Notes under the pieces: model-generated | What the model was told of the DNA's origin: nothing | Seen by the model: the letters and a program-made list of their open reading frames with translations, nothing else | The model's database searches: none | In this document: positions 8,447 to 18,040 of the stretch, one piece after another | Numbering within the stretch: the first letter of the stretch is position 1 | How the letters are laid out: every line of letters starts with the position of its first letter | Source of the DNA: Chryseobacterium sp. T16E-39 | GTDB lineage: Bacteria > Bacteroidota > Bacteroidia > Flavobacteriales > Weeksellaceae | NCBI RefSeq assembly: GCF_002216065.1 | Contig: NZ_CP022282.1 | Span: forward strand, 2,976,001 to 3,040,000 | Length of the DNA: 64,000 nucleotides | Direction of reading: 5' to 3' | Program-made: the position numbers and the translations under genes

Positions 8447-9184
8447 TTATAGGTCCTGTAAATAATCTGCAAATTCTGTTGCAGACATGGTGTAGTGAAA
8501 GTATTTTATACTTTCGATAAGATGAGTTTTTCTATCATCGCATCTCCATTTACACGATTTTCCATATATTTTTTTTAAAACAATACCTTTGATCTTATGC
8601 TGGTCCAAATAGGATCCCAGTGCATCATATTCTTTCTCCAATTCAAGATCCAGAGGTTTGTAATGCGTGATCATGTTTGGTCTTATTCTTAGGATAAATC
8701 GCCAGGGTTCGATGAATTCGTAGTAAACTTCAGTTGACTTTCTTACAGGACAATAATTCTCTCTTTTCAAAAAATACTGCCTTTCCCGTAGAGTCAATCC
8801 TAATTTTGGACTGTTCCACTGATAGGGTGAAAGTCGACCGAGCTTTTGCTCTCTCGGCACATATATTCTTCTTCCGAATTTTCTCTTCTTTTTTAGAAAT
8901 TTCCGGCTTTCAGAATAACTATATGTGTTGATCTTTTTTAAAATTCCTTCAAAGAAATCTCCATCCCTGGATCTTTTTACATCTTCTCTTACAACAAAGA
9001 ATCTGACAAATCCCTTCTGATAGGGTTCTCTTAGAGGAATTAAAGGAATATTTCTCCTTATCTGGCAAAGCTCATTACTCCGTTTATACTTTTTTCTTAT
9101 CTGTTTTTCTACATCTTTTTTAATTATTCTTTTTCTGCTTCTAACGGTTCTTAGCCGGTGAAACAAAAGGTTATTATTTTCCAC
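8447..9184 (-). CDS. Unrecognised basic protein leading the RtcB-PrfH operon
   Basis: I do not recognise this 245-residue protein. It is very rich in Lys, Arg and Tyr, especially in residues 1-130 (SRKRIIKK, KKYKR, KKKRKFGRR). The C-terminal third is more acidic, with YDALGSYLDQHKIKG and ATEFADYLQDL. Cys-Pro (about 144-145) and SCKWRCDD (about 209-216) could include metal ligands. There is no signal peptide or membrane span. The start is GTG (9184): the in-frame upstream stop precedes any ATG and the next internal Met is near residue 170. It is the first gene of the operon, 8-26 nt before rtcB. The charge suggests RNA or ribosome binding; this is inference. Confidence 0.7.
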   Translation of the reverse strand: MENNNLLFHRLRTVRSRKRIIKKDVEKQIRKKYKRSNELCQIRRNIPLIPLREPYQKGFVRFFVVREDVKRSRDGDFFEGILKKINTYSYSESRKFLKKKRKFGRRIYVPREQKLGRLSPYQWNSPKLGLTLRERQYFLKRENYCPVRKSTEVYYEFIEPWRFILRIRPNMITHYKPLDLELEKEYDALGSYLDQHKIKGIVLKKIYGKSCKWRCDDRKTHLIESIKYFHYTMSATEFADYLQDL

Positions 9185-9371
9185 TGCTGTTTCGATATCC
9201 GATCTTAGATTTTAAACATTTTATACCGGATTCCATCCAACTAAAAATTTAGTTGATTTTAATTAATAATGATGAACATTTGTAACAGAACCATTTAAGT
9301 TTCTTTTACCTGTTCAGAATAACACAAAAAAGATTTCGGGAGAAACTGAAGTTTGAAATATTGCGCAATAA
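9185..9371. other. Intergenic region upstream of the repair operon
   Basis: 187 bp between the GTG start of the basic protein gene and the hairpin at 9372-9402. It must hold the operon promoter unless transcription reads through that hairpin. I see no clear TAnnTTTG box with a matching -33 element. A 20-codon out-of-frame ORF (ATG near 9242) is probably chance. No tRNA or known riboswitch fold is visible. Confidence 0.4.
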
Positions 9372-9402
9372 AAAACCCGAAATCTCTACGACTTCGGGTT
9401 TT
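9372..9402 (-). terminator. Terminator of the small unit, or of the mutase gene
   Basis: Arms AAAACCCGAA (9372-9381) and TTCGGGTTTT (9393-9402) with an 11-nt loop. On the minus strand the hairpin is followed by a T-run (GGGTTTTTTATTG), so it terminates leftward transcripts. It lies 22 nt after the stop of the 25-codon ORF. Confidence 0.85.
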
Positions 9403-9424
9403 GATATTTCAATATACTATTGTT

Positions 9425-9502
9425 CTATGAGTGTACCAAATCACGAAGCCTTGCCACCATAAGGGGCAATCCAACTGTAGAATTCTTTTGAAATTTGAAC
9501 AT
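9425..9502 (-). CDS. Putative 25-residue peptide or small RNA
   Basis: ATG at 9502, stop TAG at 9425-9427. The peptide starts MFKFQKNSTVG and continues LPLMVARLRDLVHS: short, amphipathic, net basic. A TATATTTG box precedes it and a strong terminator follows, so an RNA of about 170 nt is likely. The same RNA can fold: CGAAGC just before the start codon complements GCTTCG near the end of the ORF, with an inner TTGCC/GGCAA hairpin. It may therefore be a structured sRNA or leader rather than a coding gene. No amino acid is enriched enough to suggest a specific attenuator. Confidence 0.45.
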   Translation of the reverse strand: MFKFQKNSTVGLPLMVARLRDLVHS

Positions 9503-9543
9503 TGCTTCGTTGTTTTTAATTGGTTAAACTTTATTTTCAGGTG

Positions 9544-9551
9544 CAAATATA
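9544..9551 (-). promoter_or_regulatory. -7 box of the small transcription unit
   Basis: TATATTTG on the minus strand exactly matches the Bacteroidota TAnnTTTG box. Predicted transcription start is near 9537-9540, about 35-40 nt before the small ORF. The -33 TTG element is not clear, so confidence is moderate. Confidence 0.5.
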
Positions 9552-9633
9552 TAAATTTTTCTGAAAACGTATGTTTTTTTTAATAATTTTTCAAAATACT
9601 TTAAAGTATAGAGAAAAAATAAGGAGTAAATTA

Positions 9634-11757
9634 TTATTCTTTATTAAGAAATCTGTTGAGTATCTCTACGGCACATTTAGGAAGGTTGGTTCCCGGCCCA
9701 AAAATGAAATCAGCACCGTTTGCGTATAGGAATTCATAATCCTGCTGAGGGATCACTCCACCTACTACAATTGTCACATCATCTGCACCGAGTTTTTTCA
9801 ATTCTTCCACGACCTGAGGAACCAATGTTTTATGACCCGCAGCCAAAGAAGATACTCCTAAAATATGAATGTCATTTTCTACGGCCTGCTTTGCCACCTC
9901 TTCCGGTGTCTGAAATAAAGGAGCTACATCAACGTCAAATCCCATATCAGCAAATGCCGTTGCCACTACTTTTGCTCCCCGATCGTGTCCATCCTGCCCC
10001 ATTTTAGCAACCATTAATCTCGGACGACGACCTTCTTCTTCCTCAAACGTTTGGGTTAAGTGAAGGGCTTTTTCAAAATATTCATTTTTACCTGCGTTCA
10101 TAGCATAAACTCCTGAAATTGTTCTGATATTTGCTTTATATCTGCCAAAACTCTCCTCCATCGCATCACTCATTTCACCTAGCGTTACCCTTCTTCTCGC
10201 AGCTTCAATGCATAAAGCCAAAAGATTTCCATTTCCTGTTTTTGCACTTTCTCTGATCTGATTCAAAATCTGATCAACATCTTCTGAATTTCTCGATTCT
10301 TTGATAGAATCCAGTCTTTCGATCTGCTTTCTGCGAACTTCTGTGTTATCGATATCTAAGATCTCGATAGGCTCTTGTTTCAAAGAAGATCTAAATGAAT
10401 TAACACCAATAATAAATTCTTCGCTGCTATCTATTTTCGCCTGTTTTTTTGCGGCTGCTTCTTCGATTCTCATTTTAGGAATTCCGGCTTCAATCGCTTT
10501 TGTCATTCCTCCCTCCTGCTCCACCTCATCAATATATCTCATTGCCTCCTCAATCATCTGCTGGGTAAGACTTTCCACTAAGTTACTGCCGCCCATCGGA
10601 TCTACCACATCACAAATTCCACTTTCCTGCTGCAAAATAATCTGAGTATTTCTGGCAATTTTCGCCGAATAATCTGTTGGTAAAGCAATCGCTTCATCCA
10701 AAGCATTCGTGTGTAAAGATTGTGTACCTCCTAAAGCTGAGGATAATGCCTCAATAGCAGTTCGGGTAATATTATTAAAAGGTTCCTGTTCTGTAAGCGA
10801 CCATCCTGATGTTTGAGAATGGGTTCTCAGTGCTAAAGATTTCGGATTCTGAGGATTGAACTGTTTTAAAAGATTCGCCCAAATATATCTTGCTGCACGC
10901 ATTTTGGCAATTTCCATGAAATGGTTCATCCCAATCGCCCAGAAAAAAGAAAGTCTCGGTGCGAAATCGTCTACATTCATGCCGGCTTTAATTCCTGTTC
11001 TTACATATTCCAATCCGTCGGCTAATGTATATGCCATTTCCAGAACCGGAGTAGCCCCTGCTTCCTGCATGTGATATCCGGAGATAGAAATAGAGTTGAA
11101 CTTCGGAATATTTTTAGAGGTATATTCAAAGATATCTGCAATAATTTTCATTGAAGGTGCAGGTGGATAGATATACGTATTCCTTACCATAAACTCTTTC
11201 AAAATATCATTCTGAATCGTTCCTGAAAGCTGGTCCTGTTGTACTCCCTGCTCTTCAGCTGCCACAATATAAAAAGATAAAATAGGCAAAACAGCACCAT
11301 TCATCGTCATAGAAACGGAAATCTGATCCAAAGGGATCTCATTGAACAGGATCTTCATATCTTCAACAGAGTCGATTGCAACTCCTGCTTTTCCAACATC
11401 CCCAACCACTCGTGCATGATTGGAATCATACCCTCTGTGTGTAGCGAGATCAAAAGCCACTGAAAGACCTTTTTGTCCTGCTGCTAAATTCCTTCTGTAA
11501 AATGCATTAGATTCTTCAGCTGTAGAAAATCCCGCATATTGACGCACCGTCCATGGCTTCTGAACATACATCGTAGAATAAGGGCCTCTTAAATAAGGTG
11601 AAATCCCGGGAGAAGTCTCAGTAAGTTCTTTATTTTTAACATCTTCATGGGTATAAGAGGATTTTAATTCTAAACCATCTTTTTCGAAATTGTAAATTTC
11701 ACCTTCTTTAGGTAAAATATGCAGATCCAGTTTTCTTACAGAAATTGTCTTTCGCAT
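9634..11757 (-). CDS. scpA: Methylmalonyl-CoA mutase, large catalytic subunit
   Basis: B12-dependent interconversion of methylmalonyl-CoA and succinyl-CoA, linking propionate and branched-chain degradation to the TCA cycle. 707 residues, the usual length of the catalytic subunit. The TIM-barrel substrate domain occupies about 1-560; the B12 domain follows with GQDGHDRG (587-594), whose His591 is the lower cobalt ligand, plus GVSSLAAGH and VVGGVIP. In many flavobacteria the small subunit gene lies just upstream; here the upstream neighbour is a secreted protease. The partner must be elsewhere, or the enzyme acts alone. Confidence 0.95.
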   Translation of the reverse strand: MRKTISVRKLDLHILPKEGEIYNFEKDGLELKSSYTHEDVKNKELTETSPGISPYLRGPYSTMYVQKPWTVRQYAGFSTAEESNAFYRRNLAAGQKGLSVAFDLATHRGYDSNHARVVGDVGKAGVAIDSVEDMKILFNEIPLDQISVSMTMNGAVLPILSFYIVAAEEQGVQQDQLSGTIQNDILKEFMVRNTYIYPPAPSMKIIADIFEYTSKNIPKFNSISISGYHMQEAGATPVLEMAYTLADGLEYVRTGIKAGMNVDDFAPRLSFFWAIGMNHFMEIAKMRAARYIWANLLKQFNPQNPKSLALRTHSQTSGWSLTEQEPFNNITRTAIEALSSALGGTQSLHTNALDEAIALPTDYSAKIARNTQIILQQESGICDVVDPMGGSNLVESLTQQMIEEAMRYIDEVEQEGGMTKAIEAGIPKMRIEEAAAKKQAKIDSSEEFIIGVNSFRSSLKQEPIEILDIDNTEVRRKQIERLDSIKESRNSEDVDQILNQIRESAKTGNGNLLALCIEAARRRVTLGEMSDAMEESFGRYKANIRTISGVYAMNAGKNEYFEKALHLTQTFEEEEGRRPRLMVAKMGQDGHDRGAKVVATAFADMGFDVDVAPLFQTPEEVAKQAVENDIHILGVSSLAAGHKTLVPQVVEELKKLGADDVTIVVGGVIPQQDYEFLYANGADFIFGPGTNLPKCAVEILNRFLNKE

Positions 11758-11845
11758 TTCAATAATTTTATCTCCGTAAAGTTAATTTTTTTGAATGAAA
11801 CACGAAACTACTGTTAAACTACTGAACATATAGTTATTAACAAAT

Positions 11846-11872
11846 AAAAGACCGGACAATGCCCAGCCTTTT
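11846..11872 (-). terminator. Terminator after the metallopeptidase gene
   Basis: On the minus strand, AAAAGGCTGG pairs with CCGGTCTTTT, including two G-U wobbles, around a short loop, and is followed by ATTTG. It lies about 28 nt past the stop of the metallopeptidase. Confidence 0.6.
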
Positions 11873-11899
11873 ATCATAAAATTGATTATTATTATTTTA

Positions 11900-14893
11900 T
11901 TATTTCTTAATCAGTTTAGTATTAAATGTTTTAGTTTCAGTAGTAATCGCGATGATATACATTCCTTTCACCAACGAAGCAACATTTATTTTCTGACCTT
12001 CTAATTTTCCATTTTGCACCAATCTTCCTTCAGCATTGTAAATTTTATAATCTGCTTTTCCTTTTACGTTTTTAACCTCAACAAATGTATCTGCAGGATT
12101 AGGATAAATAGATATTTCGGATTTATTGTCCTTTATTTCATTGACAGCAAGAGTAGCATCATCTGAAATCTTAACAGAAAGATCCATTATTCCTCCATTT
12201 TCCATCTGCCCGCAAGCATTATCGGATACAGGCACATCACCATTAACAACAATTCTCATTCTTAACAATTTATCTCCAGCATATGCTGTAGCTGGCACAG
12301 TAAAATACATATCATCAACTTCGCCAATTGCAATACTTGTATTATATGTATTATTAATTATCTTCTCTGCCGCTTCAAAAATCCCATTCCTATTATAATC
12401 TATCCATGCAATAATATTGAAATTTGAGAGACCATCTATACCATCAAGTACATATCCAACTGTCAAATTATATTGATTCTCTTTTGTCACATTAATTATT
12501 TTCGCTGTATCACTGCTGAAATCTTTGTATGTCTTCTTGATCAAAGCATCATTAGGTTCCTCATAGTTAATATTTGCAACTTTAACCCCCGTAATCGCAC
12601 CATAACCAGATGTTCCAGAATTTAGTATACAATAATCAACTCCTGTTAAAAGACCCTTAGTTTTAAAAGTAAAACTATTGGAGAATGTTCCTGGAACAGA
12701 GTTTACTACAGTAGCAACCTTCACCTCATACTTCGTCTCATCTTCAAGATTATTCAATACCACAGAATTTGTAGTACTTGTAGTATTAGACCAGTTTGTG
12801 GTACCTATTTTTTTATAATTAACAGAATAAGTTGCACCCGGCATATTATTCCAGGCAATCCTTGCTGTTGTCTTGAAAATTTCCGCATCAATAGCAGAAA
12901 TTCCTGTAGGAGCATTGTTCGTTGAAGAAGGAGCCGATCCTACAGTAATTGCAGGAGATACAGCATAGAACACATTTCCGATTGCAGATATTCTCAGTTT
13001 AATTGGTCCAGTTAAGCTGCCAGGCATCTGAACAGAATAGCTTCCTGTATTTGGAGTAGAACCAACTAAATCAGTCCATGTCCCACCATCATTGGTTGTA
13101 TAATCTATTTTTACAGCTGTAACATTGTAAGGCCCTGCATTGGTATTGGCAACCTCCCAGTAAATTGTATTTGAAACATCATTATATAATATTGATGTAG
13201 AGGTAAGCCCATTGAACTTAAATGGTCCGTCATTTCCAACAGTTACAGTTGTTTCAGAAGAAGACAACATTGGTTTTACATTATTTGCATCCCTCACCGT
13301 AACTGCATATTTAAGTGTTCTCGGAATATAAGAGACCGTTTCCCATTTAGTTTTATCGGTTAACTTTCCGGACATAACTATTGGAAAACTTGGAAAATAC
13401 CTTCGTCCGCTTGCTGTTCCAAAATAAGATCGTGCTAAAGCACCTTGAGAATTATATCCCCAGCCTGTATCCCCGGAAATTGTAGTTTTGTCATCTACAC
13501 TGTCATATTGTTCCCATGTATAAGTCAAAGGATCATTTTGTACATCTGTCGCTGAAGCATCTAAATAATATGCTGTCCCTTTTGGAATCGTGTAACTCAG
13601 GAGAGGGGAAATTACAGGAGGAGTATTTGTCGTAATATTCTGTGATATCCCACAAGATGGCTTATTGTCTAAACGAGTTAGCACCTGATCAATAGTAGAG
13701 TAATGGAAATAAGCATCTGCATTGTCCTGTACATTATCACTTGTAATCCCTGCATATCCCATAATCGTTGTTCCACTTCCAGGTTCGACATTCACACCTG
13801 TTCCTTCAGAATCGTAAGAGAACGTATGGTTCCCTCCCAATTGGTGCCCCATCTCATGAGCAACGTAATTAATGTCAAAAGAATCTCCGGCAGGGAGAGC
13901 ACCAATCATCGATGAAGTATACCCGGAACCTTTACCATTTGGTTCCGCGGTTGTAGGATTATTACAAATACTGCCAATGCTGCCCGCATTACCCCCTCCT
14001 CCTCCTATAGCAAAAAGATGCCCAATATCATAGTTAGCATTTCCGACATCATTAGTTAATGTATTTTGTAGTTCCAGATTCCAAGCATCATTCGAAGGTA
14101 AATTACCCGGAGAATATGGGTCAGTATCTGCATTTGTATAAATAAGATCTGGTAAGTCCAGAACCAGTAATTTTACTCCAAAATCTTTTTCAAATACCCC
14201 ATTTACACGAGTCATTGTATTATTTATTCTGGTAACTGCATCCGCAACAGTTCCACCCACTGATTGTGTATACTCGCCTGTAACTGATAGGGCCAATCTA
14301 TACGTTCTGTATTTTGTAAAAGAAGACCGGTTTGTGATCCCAATATTAGAAAGCTTCTTTTTTCCATTGTTTTCTAATAACTTTATATCCTTCTTATGGG
14401 TAGAGCATTCAAATCCATGTTCTCCTTGCCCTCTATTTGTTTTATAAAATACACCATATGTCTGTTTATCAGATGAAATAGGTTCTATAAATTGGAATAC
14501 TCCATCTTTAATGATCATTGATTCCATTTCAGTGGGGGAAGTACTAAATCTCACATATTTAGAAGGATCACTAATCCCTACTCCTACATATGATCCTAAC
14601 TGATATTTATCTGCCATCGATTTCTCTACAACTGGATTATTGTAAACAGCAAACTTTTCAATTTTACCATCAACCGTGGGTAAAGAGATGACTACAGGTT
14701 TAGCATTATTTCCGGTTTCAACTGCGTCTTTTAAAAGATATCTTAGTGATGCTAAGTCTACTTTATAAGCATGTTTAACATCTACTTCTTTTCTTAATCT
14801 GGAAGTTTTCTGCGATACAGACTCCCATCTCTGTGCATATGTACTGGTAAAACCACTTGCTAAAACACAAACAAGTAAAATTTTATTTCTCAT
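11900..14893 (-). CDS. Secreted reprolysin-like zinc metallopeptidase with T9SS sorting domain
   Basis: Secreted protease of 997 residues. An N-terminal signal peptide (about 1-20, ending TYAQ) is followed by a propeptide-like segment to about 190. The metzincin domain contains the zinc motif HEMGHQLGGNH (346-356; His346, His350, His356, catalytic Glu347) and a downstream Met-turn candidate, TIMGYAG. Then come Ig/fibronectin III-like modules (about 660-750), a GEVED-type region (IAWIDYNRNGIFEAAEKI) and a C-terminal Por sorting domain (about 915-997, IYPNPADTF). It is expected to cross the outer membrane through the type IX system. Single gene with its own terminator. Confidence 0.93.
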   Translation of the reverse strand: MRNKILLVCVLASGFTSTYAQRWESVSQKTSRLRKEVDVKHAYKVDLASLRYLLKDAVETGNNAKPVVISLPTVDGKIEKFAVYNNPVVEKSMADKYQLGSYVGVGISDPSKYVRFSTSPTEMESMIIKDGVFQFIEPISSDKQTYGVFYKTNRGQGEHGFECSTHKKDIKLLENNGKKKLSNIGITNRSSFTKYRTYRLALSVTGEYTQSVGGTVADAVTRINNTMTRVNGVFEKDFGVKLLVLDLPDLIYTNADTDPYSPGNLPSNDAWNLELQNTLTNDVGNANYDIGHLFAIGGGGGNAGSIGSICNNPTTAEPNGKGSGYTSSMIGALPAGDSFDINYVAHEMGHQLGGNHTFSYDSEGTGVNVEPGSGTTIMGYAGITSDNVQDNADAYFHYSTIDQVLTRLDNKPSCGISQNITTNTPPVISPLLSYTIPKGTAYYLDASATDVQNDPLTYTWEQYDSVDDKTTISGDTGWGYNSQGALARSYFGTASGRRYFPSFPIVMSGKLTDKTKWETVSYIPRTLKYAVTVRDANNVKPMLSSSETTVTVGNDGPFKFNGLTSTSILYNDVSNTIYWEVANTNAGPYNVTAVKIDYTTNDGGTWTDLVGSTPNTGSYSVQMPGSLTGPIKLRISAIGNVFYAVSPAITVGSAPSSTNNAPTGISAIDAEIFKTTARIAWNNMPGATYSVNYKKIGTTNWSNTTSTTNSVVLNNLEDETKYEVKVATVVNSVPGTFSNSFTFKTKGLLTGVDYCILNSGTSGYGAITGVKVANINYEEPNDALIKKTYKDFSSDTAKIINVTKENQYNLTVGYVLDGIDGLSNFNIIAWIDYNRNGIFEAAEKIINNTYNTSIAIGEVDDMYFTVPATAYAGDKLLRMRIVVNGDVPVSDNACGQMENGGIMDLSVKISDDATLAVNEIKDNKSEISIYPNPADTFVEVKNVKGKADYKIYNAEGRLVQNGKLEGQKINVASLVKGMYIIAITTETKTFNTKLIKK

Positions 14894-15013
14894 AAATATT
14901 TATTCTCGGTCATATTATCCATTAATTCACCAAAAATAAAAACTAAAAAAATGTTTCTTTTTAATCTTTCTTAAAAAACACATCTCCTACCATTATTATA
15001 TTTTTCAAATAAA

Positions 15014-15039
15014 AATCCGGAAGACAGATCTTCCGGATT
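15014..15039 (-). terminator. Terminator after the prolyl oligopeptidase gene
   Basis: Perfect stem AATCCGGAAGA/TCTTCCGGATT with a 4-nt loop. On the minus strand it is followed by TTTTATTTG, 38 nt past the stop codon. Confidence 0.8.
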
Positions 15040-15077
15040 GATAATTATTTTCAAAATAGTAAAATTTACTATGTATA

Positions 15078-17180
15078 TTACTTTTTAATTCCCATCTCAA
15101 AAAGAGCAAAAGAAAGTAAATCTGCATTTTCACCAATTACCTGTTCAGTAGATCTACCCGCCCCATGACCTGCATTTTTCTCAATCCTCAATAAAATAGG
15201 ATTCTTACATGCCTGTTTCTCCTGTAGTTCTGCACCAAACTTGAAAGAGTGAGCCGGAACAACCCTGTCATCATGATCACTGGTAATAATCATGGTAGAA
15301 GGATAGCAGGTTCCAGCCTTCACATTATGTACAGGTGAATAAGATTTTAGGTAGTCAAACATTTCCTTGTTATCTTCTGCTGTTCCATAATCATAAGACC
15401 ATCCAGCTCCAGCAGTAAATTTATTGTACCTCAACATATCCAATACTCCAACTCCCGGAAATGCAACTTTCGCAAGATCAGGTCTCATTGTCATCGTAGC
15501 GCCAACAAGCAGTCCTCCATTTGATCTTCCGGAAAGAGCCATATATTCTTTTGAAGTATATTTTTTACTTTGCAGATATTCTCCGGCTGCAATGAAATCG
15601 TCAAAAACATTTTTCTTCTGCATTTTAGTTCCTGCATCATGCCATTTTTTACCGTATTCACCACCACCACGAATATTTGGAACAGCATAAATACCTCCGT
15701 TTTCCATCCATATGGCATTGACAACAGAGAACGCAGGTTGTAAACTGATATTAAAGCCACCATAAGAGTAAAGGATCGTAGGATTTTTACCATCCAGTTT
15801 AGTTCCTTTCTTATAGTTGATCATCATTGGAATCTTCGTTCCATCTTTTGATGTGTAAAATACCTGCTCAGAAATAAAATCTTCAGGATTGAATTTTACT
15901 TTTGGCTTTTGATAAACTTCTGATTTTCCAGAATCTACATTAAATTTATATATCGTTCCAGGAGTAATATAATTGGTAAAGGAGAAGTAAATATCTTTCT
16001 CTTTTTCCTTCCCTCCAAAACCTGAAATATTTCCTTTTCCCGGAAGTGATATGTCTCTTACTAATTTACCCGTTTTATCATATTGCTTTACCTGATCAAT
16101 TGCATCTACCATATAAGTTGCAAAGAAGTATCCACCCCCCGTAGAAATTCCCAATACATTCTCTGTTTGAGGAATAACATCTTTCCAGTTTTCAGGAGAA
16201 GGATTTTTGATATTTGCTTTTACCAAACGCATATTCGGAGCGTCTTTATCAGTCGCTATAAATAGGTCATCCCCTTCCGTATCTACAATGTTTGCATTAA
16301 TATCAAACCCTTTGTTAATCTGTACGAAATCTCCGCCATTCTTCAGATCTTTTATGTATAACTCATTTCCGTTTGTCGCATCTGCTGCAGAAATAATAAG
16401 ATATCTTTGATCCTCAGAAACACCGGCACCTAAATATCTTCTTGGAGTTTTATCACCTCCAAAAATTAACTGATCAGAAGATTGTTTTGTTCCCAGTTTG
16501 TGAAAAAACACTTTATGCTTATCTGTCATTCCAGAAAGCACCGTTCCTTCTTTTGGCTTATCATAGCTGGAATAATAAAAACCTTCATCTCCCTGCCATG
16601 AAATCCCACTGAATTTCACATCAATCAATGTTTCATCGATCTGCTTTTTGGTAATGGCATCTATGATAATAATCTTGTTCCAGTCGCTCCCCCCTTCCGA
16701 AATCGAATAGGCAGCTAAATTTCCTTTTTTATTAAACGAAAGCTGTGAAAGAGAAGTTGTCCCCTTTTCAGAAAACTTGTTCGGATCAAGGAATACCTCT
16801 GTGGCTTTGGTTGTATTATTTGTTCTATACAGAACCGATTGTGCCTGCAATCCATCATTTTTAGAATAATAAGTAAAATCACCTTCCTTGAAAGGAGCTG
16901 AAATTTTTTCATAATTCCAGATGTCTCTTAACTGATTTTTTATTTTTTCTCTGAAAGGTATTTTTGAAAGATAATTCTGACTGAAAGTTACTTCTTCATC
17001 CACCCATTTTTTCGTTGCTTGAGAGTCATTTTCCAAATCTCTAAACGGATCTGCCACAGCAGTTCCAAAATAGGTATCAGTCTGATTTCCTTTTAAGGCT
17101 TTAGGGTAAGTCATTTTTTGCGAATAAAAAGACGCTGAAAATAAAACTCCAGCTGTTAGTAATAAAGGTTTAAAATTCAT
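15078..17180 (-). CDS. Prolyl oligopeptidase family serine peptidase
   Basis: Cleaves short peptides after proline. The ATG at 17180 gives 700 residues with a signal peptide (LLLTAGVLFSASFYSQ); the frame could extend to a TTG at 17198. The N-terminal half is a beta-propeller, the C-terminal half an alpha/beta hydrolase with the triad Ser553 (GRSNGG), the Asp in DHDDRV (from 635) and His672 (AGHGAGR). Spacing matches classical prolyl endopeptidases. The signal peptide without a sorting domain suggests a periplasmic enzyme. Monocistronic, with hairpins on both sides. Confidence 0.93.
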   Translation of the reverse strand: MNFKPLLLTAGVLFSASFYSQKMTYPKALKGNQTDTYFGTAVADPFRDLENDSQATKKWVDEEVTFSQNYLSKIPFREKIKNQLRDIWNYEKISAPFKEGDFTYYSKNDGLQAQSVLYRTNNTTKATEVFLDPNKFSEKGTTSLSQLSFNKKGNLAAYSISEGGSDWNKIIIIDAITKKQIDETLIDVKFSGISWQGDEGFYYSSYDKPKEGTVLSGMTDKHKVFFHKLGTKQSSDQLIFGGDKTPRRYLGAGVSEDQRYLIISAADATNGNELYIKDLKNGGDFVQINKGFDINANIVDTEGDDLFIATDKDAPNMRLVKANIKNPSPENWKDVIPQTENVLGISTGGGYFFATYMVDAIDQVKQYDKTGKLVRDISLPGKGNISGFGGKEKEKDIYFSFTNYITPGTIYKFNVDSGKSEVYQKPKVKFNPEDFISEQVFYTSKDGTKIPMMINYKKGTKLDGKNPTILYSYGGFNISLQPAFSVVNAIWMENGGIYAVPNIRGGGEYGKKWHDAGTKMQKKNVFDDFIAAGEYLQSKKYTSKEYMALSGRSNGGLLVGATMTMRPDLAKVAFPGVGVLDMLRYNKFTAGAGWSYDYGTAEDNKEMFDYLKSYSPVHNVKAGTCYPSTMIITSDHDDRVVPAHSFKFGAELQEKQACKNPILLRIEKNAGHGAGRSTEQVIGENADLLSFALFEMGIKK

Positions 17181-17225
17181 TTCAAAGGATTTTATCAAAA
17201 ATACATAATCTCATTAAATAAAAAA

Positions 17226-17245
17226 AACCTCCGAACTCGGAGGTT
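17226..17245 (-). terminator. Terminator after the 223-residue secreted protein gene
   Basis: Stem AACCTCCGA/TCGGAGGTT with a 2-nt loop, followed by seven T on the minus strand. An extra partial copy (GGAGGTTAG) lies at about 17258-17266. Confidence 0.8.
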
Positions 17246-17273
17246 AGTATCTAAATTGGAGGTTAGAAATACA

Positions 17274-17945
17274 TTATTTAATTCCAAAACCTTCGAAGTA
17301 AAAATCAATGAGGGATGAGGTAATTTGATCTGGACTTCCATTCCAATAATACACCTTTCCGTCCTGGTTAAGACCATATAAACTAAATTCCTGATCTGTC
17401 GTTACTGTTTTATCTGCTTTTTTAAATTTCTCAATAACCTGAGATAAAAACTTCTTTAAGTCTTCAGATTTGGCTTTCTGAGAATCTGGAACAATCACTT
17501 CAGATAATTGTGATGGAACTTTAAAACTGACTGAATAGGTTACCTTGGCAATTTTCTGATCTGGAACATACTCGTTTTGTACGAGGTCTATTTTTTTGAC
17601 AGACATTTTTCCATTCTGGAAATTTTCATATAATACTCTGAAATAATCTTCAGATTCTTTTTTACATGCAGCTGCTACATCCTTAGGAAACACTGATAAA
17701 AAATTCTCTGCACTTGTTTTTATCATTTCTTCTGAGACATTCTTCAAATTAACCTGATAAGCATCCTTTCCGGCTACTGCCGGCTTCAGATAATCATTAA
17801 GCTTTGTAAGCGCCTGATCATCATATCTGACAAAAACATCGAAATAAAATCCAAAAACCTCTATTGGCTTTTTAACTTCCTGTGCATTTAAATGCTGTGC
17901 GAAAACAGCTAACAATAAAAATAAAATAACTTTGTACGTTTTCAT
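17274..17945 (-). CDS. Secreted protein of unknown function
   Basis: A 223-residue protein with a clear signal peptide (KVILFLLLAVFAQHLNAQ, cleavage about residue 21). The mature part is rich in Lys, Asp and Val and shows alternating beta and helical segments (VKKIDLVQNEYVPDQKIAKVTYSVSF). I do not recognise a family. No lipobox and no T9SS domain, so it is probably periplasmic. It lies between prfA and the prolyl oligopeptidase, each with its own terminator, so context gives no functional hint. Confidence 0.7.
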   Translation of the reverse strand: MKTYKVILFLLLAVFAQHLNAQEVKKPIEVFGFYFDVFVRYDDQALTKLNDYLKPAVAGKDAYQVNLKNVSEEMIKTSAENFLSVFPKDVAAACKKESEDYFRVLYENFQNGKMSVKKIDLVQNEYVPDQKIAKVTYSVSFKVPSQLSEVIVPDSQKAKSEDLKKFLSQVIEKFKKADKTVTTDQEFSLYGLNQDGKVYYWNGSPDQITSSLIDFYFEGFGIK

Positions 17946-17992
17946 AATCTTTATTTTGATTTGGTGAGTGTAAAGTAGATATTTAAAAACAA

Positions 17993-18017
17993 AAAGTCCC
18001 TGTTTTCCAGAGACTTT
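17993..18017 (-). terminator. Probable prfA terminator
   Basis: Stem AAAGTCCCTG/CAGAGACTTT with one mismatch around a 5-nt loop, 24 nt downstream of the prfA stop and followed on the minus strand by TTTG. Weaker than neighbouring terminators. Confidence 0.5.
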
Positions 18018-18040
18018 AATATATATTTAAGAAAAAAGAA

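Noticed and set aside
9403..9633. B12 riboswitch near the mutase gene
   Set aside because: The region is downstream of scpA, not upstream, and no cobalamin B12-box-like sequence is seen.
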